DNA from: CAZIWX01 sp964543125
GTDB lineage: Bacteria; Fidelibacterota; UBA8477
Assembly: GCA_964543125.1 (NCBI GenBank)
Contig: CAZIWX010000102.1
Coordinates: 1-8,598 of the forward strand
Direction of reading: 5' to 3'
DNA length: 8,598 bases
The first letter of the stretch is position 1, and the number at the start of each line of letters is the position of its first letter. The notes below the pieces were generated by a model. The model did not search any database. It worked only from the letters and a program-made list of their open reading frames with translations, and was not told the origin of the DNA. Positions 1 to 6,763 of this stretch are shown here, piece after piece. A program made the translations under genes and the position numbers.

Positions 1-323
1 ATCATGTAACGATGGGCGCGCTGGACGTAGTCTTTCCCGCGCAGCAGGGCCATGACGCCAAACCCTAATCCCACCACCGTCATGGCAAAAGAGCCGTTTC
101 GGCCGCTGGCGCCATAACCCACGGTTTTGGCTTCCAGCAAGGCAACGCTGAGATTGGGATCGGCTTTTTTAAGCTCGTGTGCCGTAGCCACGCCGGTAAA
201 TCCGCCGCCGATGACGGCTACATCAACCGTAATGTGCTCCTGCAGTTCGATCTGCGGCCGGTAATCACCAAAGGTGTCCAGCCAGAGCGACAAGGGTGAA
301 TCGGGTAATACTGGAACAGACAT
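1..323 (-). CDS. FAD-dependent oxidoreductase, DAO family (N-terminal part, runs off the left edge)
   Basis: The visible 107 residues are the FAD-binding start of a D-amino-acid-oxidase/glycine-oxidase type flavoprotein. Members oxidise amines or amino acids, usually in the cytoplasm. A beta-alpha-beta dinucleotide fold is plain: VAVIGGGFTG at residues 35-44 (GxGxxG glycines at 39, 41 and 44), then an acidic residue closing the second strand (E64 in VALLEAK) that binds the adenosine ribose. GASGRNGS at 71-78 is the family's flavin-contact loop. About 30 residues precede the fold, as in PuuB/OrdL-like members. The ATG at 323 is chosen because GGAGGG lies a few bases upstream. Substrate and C-terminal domain are outside the window, so the exact activity is open. 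It is separated from the sugar operon by about 295 bp containing a terminator-like hairpin and a promoter, so it is probably its own transcription unit. The family call is secure; the substrate is unknown. Confidence 0.88.
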   Translation of the reverse strand, partial: MSVPVLPDSPLSLWLDTFGDYRPQIELQEHITVDVAVIGGGFTGVATAHELKKADPNLSVALLEAKTVGYGASGRNGSFAMTVVGLGFGVMALLRGKDYVQRAHRYM

Positions 324-369
324 TTTAATCCCTCCCCGGGTGGGTGTAATTCAATTTTAGATATCATTA

Positions 370-401
370 AAATCGCAACAGGCACTTCCCCTGTTCGATT
401 T
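370..401 (-). promoter_or_regulatory. Stem-loop in the 5' leader of the oxidoreductase gene
   Basis: A long inverted repeat. On the plus strand the left arm is 370-382 (AAATCGCAACAGG) and the right arm 390-401 (CCTGTTCGATTT). They form 12 base pairs with one bulged C and a 7-nt loop. It lies 47 bp upstream of the oxidoreductase ATG, inside the transcript predicted from the promoter near 426-454. It is not followed by a proper T-run, so a protein operator or mRNA structure fits better than a terminator. The repeat is directly visible; its role is inferred. Confidence 0.4.
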
Positions 402-420
402 AGCCGCAATGGAAAGGATA

Positions 421-454
421 GACCAAATATGTGGTCAGTTTTTCAGCAGACCAA
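421..454 (-). promoter_or_regulatory. Candidate promoter with GACCA/TGGTC operator arms
   Basis: On the minus strand TTGGTC (454-449) is followed by 17 bp and CATATT (431-426), a weak sigma-70-like -35/-10 pair pointing at the oxidoreductase gene. Three copies of one 5-bp arm overlap it: GACCA at 421-425, TGGTC at 432-436 and GACCA at 449-453. The first two form a 5-6-5 inverted repeat around the -10, and the third covers the -35. TGGTC/GACCA arms resemble half-sites of FadR/PdhR-like GntR regulators, although here the arms are further apart than in those operators. The promoter match is poor and the regulator is unknown. Confidence 0.3.
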
Positions 455-482
455 GAATTAACCTGATTCGTGACGGACTCAG

Positions 483-521
483 AAAAAGGCAGCCGCACCG
501 GCCTAGTAGAGCGGGCTTTTT
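483..521 (-). terminator. Bidirectional terminator-like hairpin after the sugar operon
   Basis: Arms 491-496 (AGCCGC) and 511-517 (GCGGGCT) pair with one bulged base across a 14-nt loop. An A-run at 483-487 and a T-run at 517-521 flank them, so each strand sees a GC-rich hairpin followed by U residues. A smaller alternative stem (GCCG/CGGC, minus 502-499 and 495-492) lies inside. It sits about 100 bp past the GH1 stop codon, where the minus-strand operon should end. No plus-strand gene enters from the left, so the minus direction is the meaningful one. The stem is short, so efficiency is uncertain. Confidence 0.4.
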
Positions 522-556
522 ACGACGCGGCCAGGCTGAAACCGTTGAAATGCTCT

Positions 557-569
557 AAGAGAGTCTCTT
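557..569. repeat. 13-bp perfect palindrome AAGAGA-G-TCTCTT
   Basis: A 6-1-6 perfect inverted repeat just downstream of the GH1 stop codon, in non-coding DNA. It is too short and AT-rich for a terminator and has no T-run. It could be a protein-binding site or chance; nothing else supports a role. Confidence 0.3.
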
Positions 570-618
570 TGCCGGGTATGCTTCCTTCAGGATTAATGTC
601 GGAACACGCTGGCGATTG

Positions 619-2025
619 TCAGCCGTGTGCAAAATCTTCAATTACCATGCGATACGCCTCCGCGCCTTTCCGAAGTTTGCGCGCCTGGGTCTCGAAGTCT
701 ACTTCGTAAAGACCAAATTTCATGGAATAACCTTCGGCCCACTCAAAATTATCCATGAGGCTCCAATAAAAGTAGCCTTCCACCTTGGCGCCATCTTGAA
801 TGGCTTGGGAGAGGGCGTATAAATAGGTTCGGATAAACATAAACCGATGAGCGTCCCGGGCATCGGCAATACCATTTTCGGTGATAAATATGGGTAACTT
901 TAATTGTTTGGTTTCCATCAGTGCCCGGTACAGGCCCTCGGGGTAAACATCATATCCTATATCGGTCATCAGATCACTTTTGTGGTGTTTGAAGGTGAAA
1001 AATCCATTCCCCAGCCCAAACTTCACCAATGAATGGGAATAGTAATTCAGCCCGATGAAGTCATTGGAAAAGCGGGCTTGCCGGTTGGTATAATTGATCC
1101 GGGTGATGCCAAACAGCCGGAACCGGAACCGGCCGGTTTTTAGAAAATAATAGATGCAGCTATTGAATAGCCGGTGGAGTGTCCGGGCGATATACCAATC
1201 GAGCAAATGCCAACGGCGATACGGATCGAATTGATTCAGGTTTTTTACCAGACCAATGCGGGCGGTATTCCCACCGGGTCTTTTTTTCAGCGCTTGATAA
1301 ATCGCCACATGGGCCGCCAGCATATTTTTTAGAACGCTTCCCGTGGTTTTCAGGCTGTGTTTCCCGGGCGGAAAAGCCCCTAAATAATATCCCAGGCTGG
1401 CATAAACCGCCGGTTCATTAATGGTGCACCACAGGGTGACCTGATCCTGCAAGGCGTCGAATACTTTTTCAGAAAATCTGACCAGATATTGAATATTCTC
1501 GGAATGCTCGAAGGCCCCCCGGGCTTCAAACCAGCCAGGATTTGTAAAATGATGCAGCGTGACCATGGGTTCCAGTCCGGCCGCGCGGATCGCCAAAACC
1601 ATTTTCCGGTAATGATCCAGCGCTTTTTGATCGAATTCCCCCGGCCGGGGTTCAATCTTACTCCATTCCACGGAAAACCGGTAAGCGTTGCAGCCCAAAG
1701 CTTTGATCAGAGGCAGATCTTCCGGATAACGGGTATCATGCTCACAGGCCCGGCCGACTCTCTCGCCGGTCTTGATTCGGGCCGGACCTTTACCCCGGGT
1801 TTCCAGCTCCCAGCGTGACCAATTATTGTTGTCGCAACCGCTCTCAACCTGATGGGCCGAGGTGGCAACGCCCCACAAAAAGGAGTCGGGAAAATTTACC
1901 TCACTGGTGTTTATCCACTCCCAATCCCAACGGGGATCAGGATAAGCCCGCAACAATCGAATTAAAATCAGGGCCGGAATGACAACAATAATAAGTGGCG
2001 TCAAGCTCCACCAGATCAGATCCAT
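619..2025 (-). CDS. GH1 beta-glycosidase with N-terminal membrane anchor
   Basis: A full-length glycoside hydrolase family 1 enzyme (468 aa): a retaining (beta/alpha)8-barrel that cleaves terminal beta-glucosyl, galactosyl or fucosyl units. Hallmarks in order: FLWGVATSAHQVES (49-62, Q59 contacts the glycone), TLHHFTNPGW (156-165), TINEP (201-205, acid/base E204), IGLNYYSHS (324-332), YPEGLY (361-366), ITENG (381-385, nucleophile E383) and DNFEWAEGY (425-433). All catalytic residues are present. Residues 4-24 form an uncleaved-looking hydrophobic helix followed by RLLR. The positive-inside rule then places the catalytic domain on the cytoplasmic face, tethered to the membrane. Most bacterial GH1 enzymes are soluble. 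The short loop after the nucleophile (ITENGIADARDAHR) resembles the archaeal/SFR2-like branch more than classic BglA enzymes. The ATG at 2025 has AAAGG at good spacing, 13 nt after the preceding stop, so it is the last gene of the operon. Family certain; substrate unknown. Confidence 0.93.
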   Translation of the reverse strand: MDLIWWSLTPLIIVVIPALILIRLLRAYPDPRWDWEWINTSEVNFPDSFLWGVATSAHQVESGCDNNNWSRWELETRGKGPARIKTGERVGRACEHDTRYPEDLPLIKALGCNAYRFSVEWSKIEPRPGEFDQKALDHYRKMVLAIRAAGLEPMVTLHHFTNPGWFEARGAFEHSENIQYLVRFSEKVFDALQDQVTLWCTINEPAVYASLGYYLGAFPPGKHSLKTTGSVLKNMLAAHVAIYQALKKRPGGNTARIGLVKNLNQFDPYRRWHLLDWYIARTLHRLFNSCIYYFLKTGRFRFRLFGITRINYTNRQARFSNDFIGLNYYSHSLVKFGLGNGFFTFKHHKSDLMTDIGYDVYPEGLYRALMETKQLKLPIFITENGIADARDAHRFMFIRTYLYALSQAIQDGAKVEGYFYWSLMDNFEWAEGYSMKFGLYEVDFETQARKLRKGAEAYRMVIEDFAHG

Positions 2026-2038
2026 TTACGCCATCCTT

Positions 2039-2331
2039 TTATTTCTTACATCTAAACTGTAACACAAACTGTACCGGCGGCGCCATGCTAACCTTCAGTC
2101 GATAACCCCCCGGCCACCGTTCAACGTCCTTAATTTCAGCAGGCAAATTTTGATCCAAATGGAGCTTGGGAGGTACTTCCAGCCAGAGTTCCCCCGCATG
2201 CTGAGCGAGTCGATCCATGAGAATTCTGAATTTATGGCTCTGTTGATCATACTTGCCCAAAATATGTTTATCCAGAAAGCCGGTTAAATGTAAGGTGGTT
2301 CCCACGATGAGGGGCTCTTTTATGACCGTTC
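2039..2331 (-). CDS. C-terminal fragment of an unidentified protein, probably the end of the GH36 alpha-galactosidase
   Basis: An open frame of 97 codons enters from the N gap and ends in TAA at 2041-2039. There is no convincing start: it stays open to the gap edge, and the first candidate (GTG at 2305) has no clear Shine-Dalgarno site. The last 20-odd residues (PGGYRLKVSMAPPVQFVLQF, then RCKK) alternate hydrophobic and polar like a beta-sandwich, consistent with the C-terminal domain that closes many glycoside hydrolases. The simplest reading is the tail of the alpha-galactosidase interrupted by the gap. The frames do not match across the 100 Ns as written, so either the gap length is a placeholder or this is the end of another gene lost in the gap. 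I do not recognise the sequence on its own. The following GH1 gene starts 13 nt after its stop. Confidence 0.55.
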
Positions 2332-2431
2332 NNNNNNNNNNNNNNNNNNNNNNNNNNNNNNNNNNNNNNNNNNNNNNNNNNNNNNNNNNNNNNNNNNNNN
2401 NNNNNNNNNNNNNNNNNNNNNNNNNNNNNNN
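2332..2431. other. Assembly gap (100 Ns)
   Basis: Exactly 100 Ns, the usual placeholder for a scaffold gap of unknown length. It cuts the alpha-galactosidase gene just after the WVAPFL strand. The remaining barrel, including both catalytic aspartates, cannot fit in about 33 residues, so the true gap is probably several hundred bases or more. Confidence 0.98.
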
Positions 2432-3464
2432 ATTTCCGGGTGGCCAAAAACGGCGCCACCCAAATCCCGGCCTTAAAGCCGTGCTCGCGCACGGTATCGG
2501 CCACCGCGGTCAGTTTATAGGGGAATTTTTTGGGGTTGGCAGCCCAATCCCCCACCGCTTGCTGGTAACCGTCGTCCAGTTGAATATATTGAATTCCCAA
2601 CTCGGGATTTTCACCGGCGGAAGCTACATTGCCGGAAATAGCGGACTGGGTAACTTTAGTGTAATATTCGTACCAGGAGCACCATCCCACAATTGGCTGC
2701 TCCGGAACGCGGGCCGACATACTCGCCGAAACCCGGTTGGCATAATCTTCCACAATATCCGGCCAGATTCCCCGCCCTACATACAAGTGCTCCGATTGAA
2801 TTGATTGTCCGGGGAGAATTTCACAGCCACCGTAATCCAGACCGCAAATCAATTGCCGGTCGTCCCGGAAGCGCCAAAAAAATTCACCCAAGCCCGCATT
2901 TTGAGTGAGATAACCAAACAGATTGGCATTTCCGGAAACAACCTCTTTCACCAGGATAAAGTGATAGGAGATCAGTCCATCCCGGCGCCGCCAAAACCGG
3001 GAATCCGTGTAATGATTCATTTCTCCGAATGATTTGACACGCGGATAAGTCATTCGGTCCCGGGCCGGGCGGAAGCGGGCCGGTGACCAGCTCTGGAAGC
3101 CATTTTGAAAGACACTATAATGGCCGGGACGTTTGAATTCAGCCGGATCCAGACTCCAGACGGCCGGATCAAGGGCGTGAAGTTTAAGCGGAAGAGTAGT
3201 GAGATTGGTGAGGCTAAGCCAGATGATCAAGCTCTGGCTTTCATGCTCCCAATGCAAAGTGACTTCAAAATCTTTCGCGAACCAGTACCAACCATCGGGC
3301 TCTTCCAGGACTTTACCGGAATGTTCCGGACTCCAGGTAAAGCGCTTGTTTTTAAGCTCCAGATCAATGGCCGGCTTAAAACGCGCCGGCGTGGCGAAAA
3401 GATCATTGATTTCAAGATGACCGGAATCAGGTTGGTTGCGTCGATTGTCCCGCTTGGGTTGCAT
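2432..3464 (-). CDS. GH36 alpha-galactosidase (N-terminal 344 residues, interrupted by the gap)
   Basis: Family 36 alpha-galactosidases remove terminal alpha-1,6-galactose from melibiose, raffinose-type sugars or galactomannan by a retaining mechanism. An N-terminal beta-sandwich domain (about 1-250) contains QNGFQSWSPAR (120-130), a motif typical of the domain. The barrel then starts with GWCSWYEYYTKVT (260-272), followed by YIQLDDGYQ (293-301), GDW (305-307), KKFP (312-315) and GFKAGIWVAPFL (329-340). The layout resembles the shorter Thermotoga-type enzymes rather than the roughly 700-residue forms. The nucleophile and acid/base aspartates lie beyond residue 344, in the missing sequence, so activity cannot be confirmed. 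There is no signal peptide, so it is cytoplasmic. The ATG at 3464 follows the permease stop by 2 nt and has no good Shine-Dalgarno site, pointing to translational coupling with the permease. Family call firm. Confidence 0.88.
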
Positions 3465-3466
3465 GA

Positions 3467-4825
3467 TTATTTGAGCGTTTCGCTCGTTCCCACCTTGAGC
3501 CGGGAGGCTTTTTCAGCCAGCAGGGCATTTAGCCGTTTTTCATCGGCCGGGAAGATCCGGATCAACCAGAGGAGTACGATTCCGCAGAATACCCAAAACA
3601 GGTTGGCCACATTAAAAGCCCAGGTGCGGCCCAGGCTGATAATTAAAAGACTGATGATCACGGGACCAAAGCCTTTGCCCAGGTCATCCGTCAAATTGAA
3701 TAGAGAAAAAATCGACCCGCGGGTTTCCGGCGCATTCACATTCAGAAGCATGGCTTTCACATTGGGCCCCGTGATGCTGATAATAAATCCGGTTAGGAAT
3801 CCGGCCATGAGAGGCAACAACATTTGAGGATGCGCCACACCGGTTTGGTCGGGAATATTAATAAGAATGGCCGTGGGGATAATGCCGATCAGGGTGGTTG
3901 AACCACATAGCAGAGGCAGATATTTAGGGTTAAGATTGTAAAGCTTTTGCCCCAGCAGACCGCCCAGAAATCCTCCAAATATTGCCGCACCACCAATCAC
4001 CATGATTATCAATGTTGCGGTTTCCACGCTGTAACCCTTATTCTGGGATAGGTAGTCATTCAGGAAAATGAAAAAGACGCCCCAGGGAACCGTGCCCGGA
4101 ATTCCCTGTAAAAACACCAATAAATTGGTCTTGATACGGAACAAATTTTTGTATTCCGGCCAACTGATTTTCGCGGTGTACACTTCACCGGCTTCGATCA
4201 AATCTTTCAGACTTTCTTCGGTCTTGCCGCGTTGGGGTTCACGGATAGTGAGCCAAAACACCAATCCCAGCCCAAAATTTGGTACGGCAACGAGGATAAA
4301 AGGTAGGCGCCACCCGTAGCTTGGTCCTATAAAACCCGCTAATAGTTGACCCACGGCAATTCCAAGTCCCATGGCCAGGGCCATATAGGCGGTGGCCGCG
4401 GGCCGCATCCGCGGTGAGAAATAATCACCAATGAGGGAATAGACCAGGGGCAGTGCGCCACCAATCCCAATGCCGGTCAAAGCCCGAAGCCAGAACAGTT
4501 GGCCGTAGGATTGGGCAAAACCGGTTAGAAAACAGGGAATCTCACCGACCAGAACAACCAAAACGAACAATGTTTTGCGGGAAAACAGGTCCGTCAGATA
4601 ACCGATTCCCAACGTCACCAAGCCCCCCAAAACCCAAAACACCAATGAAATATTTCCGCCGAGTTTGACATCCCGGGTGATGGCATCAAAGCCGAATTCA
4701 TTGGCAATCTGGGTCAGATTGGGCGCCATTAAATTTTGATCGGCAAACAGGAAGAGTGTAATAATTGCCAACAGCACCACGGCATAACGCTCGTGCATGG
4801 GGGAGACTGCATTGTCAGCCGGCAT
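3467..4825 (-). CDS. MFS permease, Spinster-like, probable sugar or glycoside transporter
   Basis: A 452-residue major facilitator superfamily protein with about 12 hydrophobic segments in two halves, separated by a charged cytoplasmic loop (about 197-232). MFS motif A is at GYLTDLFSRKTL (75-86). The 113-200 region (LRALTGIGIGGALPLVYSL, then WRLPF and REPQRG) resembles the Spinster-like branch more than the GPH or LacY sugar permeases. An aspartate (D29) sits in the first membrane helix, and a polar NLTDDLGKG (377-385) lies near a late helix; both are candidates for proton or substrate binding. The start overlaps the alpha-glucosidase end by 11 nt and is preceded by GGAAGGAAA, so the ATG at 4825 is preferred over the Met at residue 10. 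Lying between two intracellular glycosidases, it most likely imports their substrates. The substrate is inferred from context only; Spinster relatives also move lipids. Confidence 0.85.
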   Translation of the reverse strand: MPADNAVSPMHERYAVVLLAIITLFLFADQNLMAPNLTQIANEFGFDAITRDVKLGGNISLVFWVLGGLVTLGIGYLTDLFSRKTLFVLVVLVGEIPCFLTGFAQSYGQLFWLRALTGIGIGGALPLVYSLIGDYFSPRMRPAATAYMALAMGLGIAVGQLLAGFIGPSYGWRLPFILVAVPNFGLGLVFWLTIREPQRGKTEESLKDLIEAGEVYTAKISWPEYKNLFRIKTNLLVFLQGIPGTVPWGVFFIFLNDYLSQNKGYSVETATLIIMVIGGAAIFGGFLGGLLGQKLYNLNPKYLPLLCGSTTLIGIIPTAILINIPDQTGVAHPQMLLPLMAGFLTGFIISITGPNVKAMLLNVNAPETRGSIFSLFNLTDDLGKGFGPVIISLLIISLGRTWAFNVANLFWVFCGIVLLWLIRIFPADEKRLNALLAEKASRLKVGTSETLK

Positions 4826-6470
4826 GGGAATTTCCTTCCGTTAACTTTCCACAGATCAACACCTCTTCGGGAGCCAGTGAAATCGCACTCCCTGAAAGCG
4901 CTTCATTTATAGCATGCTGAGTCGCCAACAGCACTTTTAATGTCTTGGGGAAATTAAGGTTTACAATAGCCTTGCGCCTGGAAAAATTGACGGCGATCCA
5001 CAGCGTTTGAGATCCAGCCGAACGACGGAAGACAAGAACATTGCGGGCCGTGCCCGATAAGATATGCAGTGTTCCCCGGAGCAAGGCCGGATACTTCTTG
5101 CGGAGCGTGATCAGTTGCCGGTAAAAATTCCATAATGAAGCCGGATCAGCTTGCTGTCGTTCAAGATTTACGGTATTAAAGTTCGGGTTAACCGGCAACC
5201 AGGGTTCTCCGGTGGTGAAACCCGCATTCCGGGTTGCATTCCATTGCATGGGTGTCCGGCAGCCGTCACGACCCCGGTAAAACGGCCAGAATCGCCGGCC
5301 GGGTGGGTCCTGGATAAGGCGTCGGGGTAGCCGGGCTTGTTCCATGCCGATCTCTTCACCATAGTAGAGGAAGGGTGTGCCCCGCAGCGTGAGCAACAGG
5401 GCGGCTGCGGCTTTGGCGCGATTAACGCCATGTTTTCCCCTGCCATAGCGGGTAAAATGACGAATGACATCGTGATTGCCAAGGACCCAGGTCGGCCAGG
5501 CGTCCTTCGGTGCAAACTGCTGCCAATGACGAATCGCCCGCCTAAAGGGATCAGCCCGCCAACCGCATTGCAAAAATTCAAAATTAAATACGAGGTGCAA
5601 CCCGTTTTGATGTTCACCGTAGTATGAAAAAGCCCGGTTGAAATGATTGGTAGTGCTGGTTTCACCCACCAGCATGCGCTCACCCGGGTATTCATCGAGG
5701 AGGTTGCGCATCTTACTCAACACTTCATAAAGCTCGGGTTGATCCTGGTCGTGGATATGTTTCTGCCCGTCATACGGGTAGAACAAACCGCGCCAACTCA
5801 GGCGGCGGGGATTCGACCGGAAGCGGGCATCCTTGAAATAGAAATTGTACACATCCAACCGAAAACCATCCACTCCCAGATCAAGCCAGTAGCGCATGAT
5901 TTCCCAAACCGCACTCTGGACGCCGGGATTGCGCCAATTCAAATCCGGTTGTTCCGGTAAAAAGGAATGAAGGTAATATTCACCCGTGGTTTCATCCAGC
6001 CTCCAGGCCGAGCCGCCAAACGGACTTTGCCAATTATTGGGTGGACGCCCGCCCGTCCTTCCCTCACGCCAAATATACCAGTCGCGCCGGTCGCTGTGGA
6101 TCGAACCACGGGCTGCCGTAAACCAGGGATGTTGGTCGGAAGTGTGATTCACCACGAGGTCCAGCACCACCCGAATCCGATGGGCATGGGCTGCTGAAAT
6201 CAACCGCCGGAACGCATCCAGATCACCGAAGATAGGGTCCACCCGCCGATAGTCCCGGACATCATAGCCGAAATCTTTTTGGGGTGATAATGTAACCGGA
6301 CTTAACCAAATTGCATCGATACCCAGGGAATCGGGGCTACAACTTTTCAGGTAATCCAACTTTTCAATGACGCCGTTAAGATCTCCCAGGCCGTCGCCAT
6401 TGGAATCGTAAAAACTGCGGGGATAGATCTGGTAAAACACGGCGGTTTGCCACCAGGGTTGATTGGTCAT
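4815..6470 (-). CDS. GH13 alpha-glucosidase (oligo-1,6-glucosidase-like)
   Basis: A 551-residue cytoplasmic family 13 enzyme hydrolysing terminal alpha-glucosides of short oligosaccharides. In order: WWQTAVFYQIYPRSF (6-20), a calcium-loop DSNGDGLGD (22-30), DLVVNHTSD (104-112), QPDLNW (174-179, signature of the oligo-1,6-glucosidase group), GFRLDVYNF (202-210, nucleophile D206), LVGET (267-271, acid/base E270) and LGNHDV (329-335, stabiliser D334). A C-terminal beta domain follows from about 465. V207, beside the nucleophile, is the residue that favours alpha-1,6 linkages in yeast isomaltase, where maltase has Thr. There is no signal peptide. It is the first gene of the operon; the next gene overlaps its stop by 11 nt. 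The ATG at 6470 is the earliest in-frame start because an in-frame TAA lies about 45 nt upstream. It has no Shine-Dalgarno site of its own and overlaps a tiny leader ORF. Family certain, linkage preference inferred. Confidence 0.95.
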   Translation of the reverse strand: MTNQPWWQTAVFYQIYPRSFYDSNGDGLGDLNGVIEKLDYLKSCSPDSLGIDAIWLSPVTLSPQKDFGYDVRDYRRVDPIFGDLDAFRRLISAAHAHRIRVVLDLVVNHTSDQHPWFTAARGSIHSDRRDWYIWREGRTGGRPPNNWQSPFGGSAWRLDETTGEYYLHSFLPEQPDLNWRNPGVQSAVWEIMRYWLDLGVDGFRLDVYNFYFKDARFRSNPRRLSWRGLFYPYDGQKHIHDQDQPELYEVLSKMRNLLDEYPGERMLVGETSTTNHFNRAFSYYGEHQNGLHLVFNFEFLQCGWRADPFRRAIRHWQQFAPKDAWPTWVLGNHDVIRHFTRYGRGKHGVNRAKAAAALLLTLRGTPFLYYGEEIGMEQARLPRRLIQDPPGRRFWPFYRGRDGCRTPMQWNATRNAGFTTGEPWLPVNPNFNTVNLERQQADPASLWNFYRQLITLRKKYPALLRGTLHILSGTARNVLVFRRSAGSQTLWIAVNFSRRKAIVNLNFPKTLKVLLATQHAINEALSGSAISLAPEEVLICGKLTEGNSHAG

Positions 6471-6487
6471 TTTTTTGATGCGGCCAT
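6467..6487 (-). CDS. Possible six-codon leader ORF (MAASKK) coupled to the alpha-glucosidase
   Basis: ATG at 6487 opens a frame of six codons that ends in TGA at 6469-6467, overlapping the alpha-glucosidase start in the classic ATGA arrangement. The only strong Shine-Dalgarno sequence upstream of the operon (GGAG at 6499-6496, within GGAGAAAGGGG) is spaced correctly for this leader, not for the enzyme ATG some 25 nt away. This suggests ribosomes load at the leader and reinitiate on the enzyme gene. No regulatory codon run is visible. Alternatively the ribosome uses a stand-by site and the leader is meaningless. Confidence 0.35.
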   Translation of the reverse strand: MAASKK

Positions 6488-6497
6488 GCCCCTTTCT

Positions 6498-6518
6498 CCA
6501 TAAGCCCTCGCTTTATGG
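6498..6518 (-). promoter_or_regulatory. Hairpin overlapping the operon's Shine-Dalgarno site
   Basis: On the plus strand, arms CCATAAGC (6498-6505) and GCTTTATGG (6510-6518) flank a 4-nt loop: 8 base pairs with one bulge. In the minus-strand mRNA the last two bases of the stem are the first two of the GGAG ribosome site, so folding could hinder initiation. As DNA it is also a near-palindrome that a repressor could bind. The repeat is directly visible; function is inferred. Confidence 0.4.
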
Positions 6519-6562
6519 GTGAAAAACTTGCACTTGAATTGATAATCTCCAAGCCGAATGAA

Positions 6563-6591
6563 ATGTTACTCCCGAATCAGTAATTAAGCAA
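6563..6591 (-). promoter_or_regulatory. Candidate sigma-70-like promoter for the sugar operon
   Basis: On the minus strand TTGCTT (6591-6586), a 17-bp spacer and TAACAT (6568-6563) make a moderate -35/-10 match. It would give a leader of roughly 85 nt containing the hairpin and leader ORF. No -24/-12 GG-N10-GC sigma-54 element was found by eye upstream of the operon. Confidence 0.3.
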
Positions 6592-6667
6592 AAACCTATT
6601 CCGGTGTTTTCCCGGGATCGCTTCTTACATCAATCTTATGGTGATCGCGCCGGCCGGTTTGGGTATT

Positions 6668-6696
6668 TTAACAGACTTGTAAATGCGGGCTTTAAC
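6668..6696 (+). promoter_or_regulatory. Candidate sigma-70-like promoter for the two-component genes
   Basis: TTAACA (6668-6673) matches five of six -35 bases, and TTTAAC (6691-6696) four of six -10 bases, with a 17-bp spacer. Transcription would start about 60 nt before the regulator ATG. It lies back to back with the candidate operon promoter. Confidence 0.35.
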
Positions 6697-6763
6697 TTTT
6701 ATGTTGTCACAAGAACCCCCGAGGCGCAACAACCGACACATCTCAAAATGATCCCAAATAAGT

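Noticed and set aside
470..709. Short plus-strand frame across the intergenic region and GH1 end
   Set aside because: No Shine-Dalgarno site, no family resemblance, and it overlaps the terminator-like hairpin and the GH1 C-terminus.
2268..2331. Apparent C-terminus of the alpha-galactosidase read straight through the Ns
   Set aside because: Depends on the gap being exactly 100 bp; the resulting tail has no GH36 character, while another frame is open much further.
3105..3827. 240-codon open frame on the plus strand spanning the GH36/permease junction
   Set aside because: It lies wholly antisense to two convincing family genes, has no recognisable motif or ribosome site, and its composition is what the reverse of those genes gives.
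5168..5695. 175-codon minus-strand frame inside the alpha-glucosidase
   Set aside because: Out-of-frame shadow of the GH13 gene, whose catalytic motifs run continuously through the same stretch.
6471..6763. Sigma-54 (-24/-12) promoter in the divergent region
   Set aside because: No GG-N10-GC element with TGGCA/TTGC-like surroundings was found on either strand by eye.
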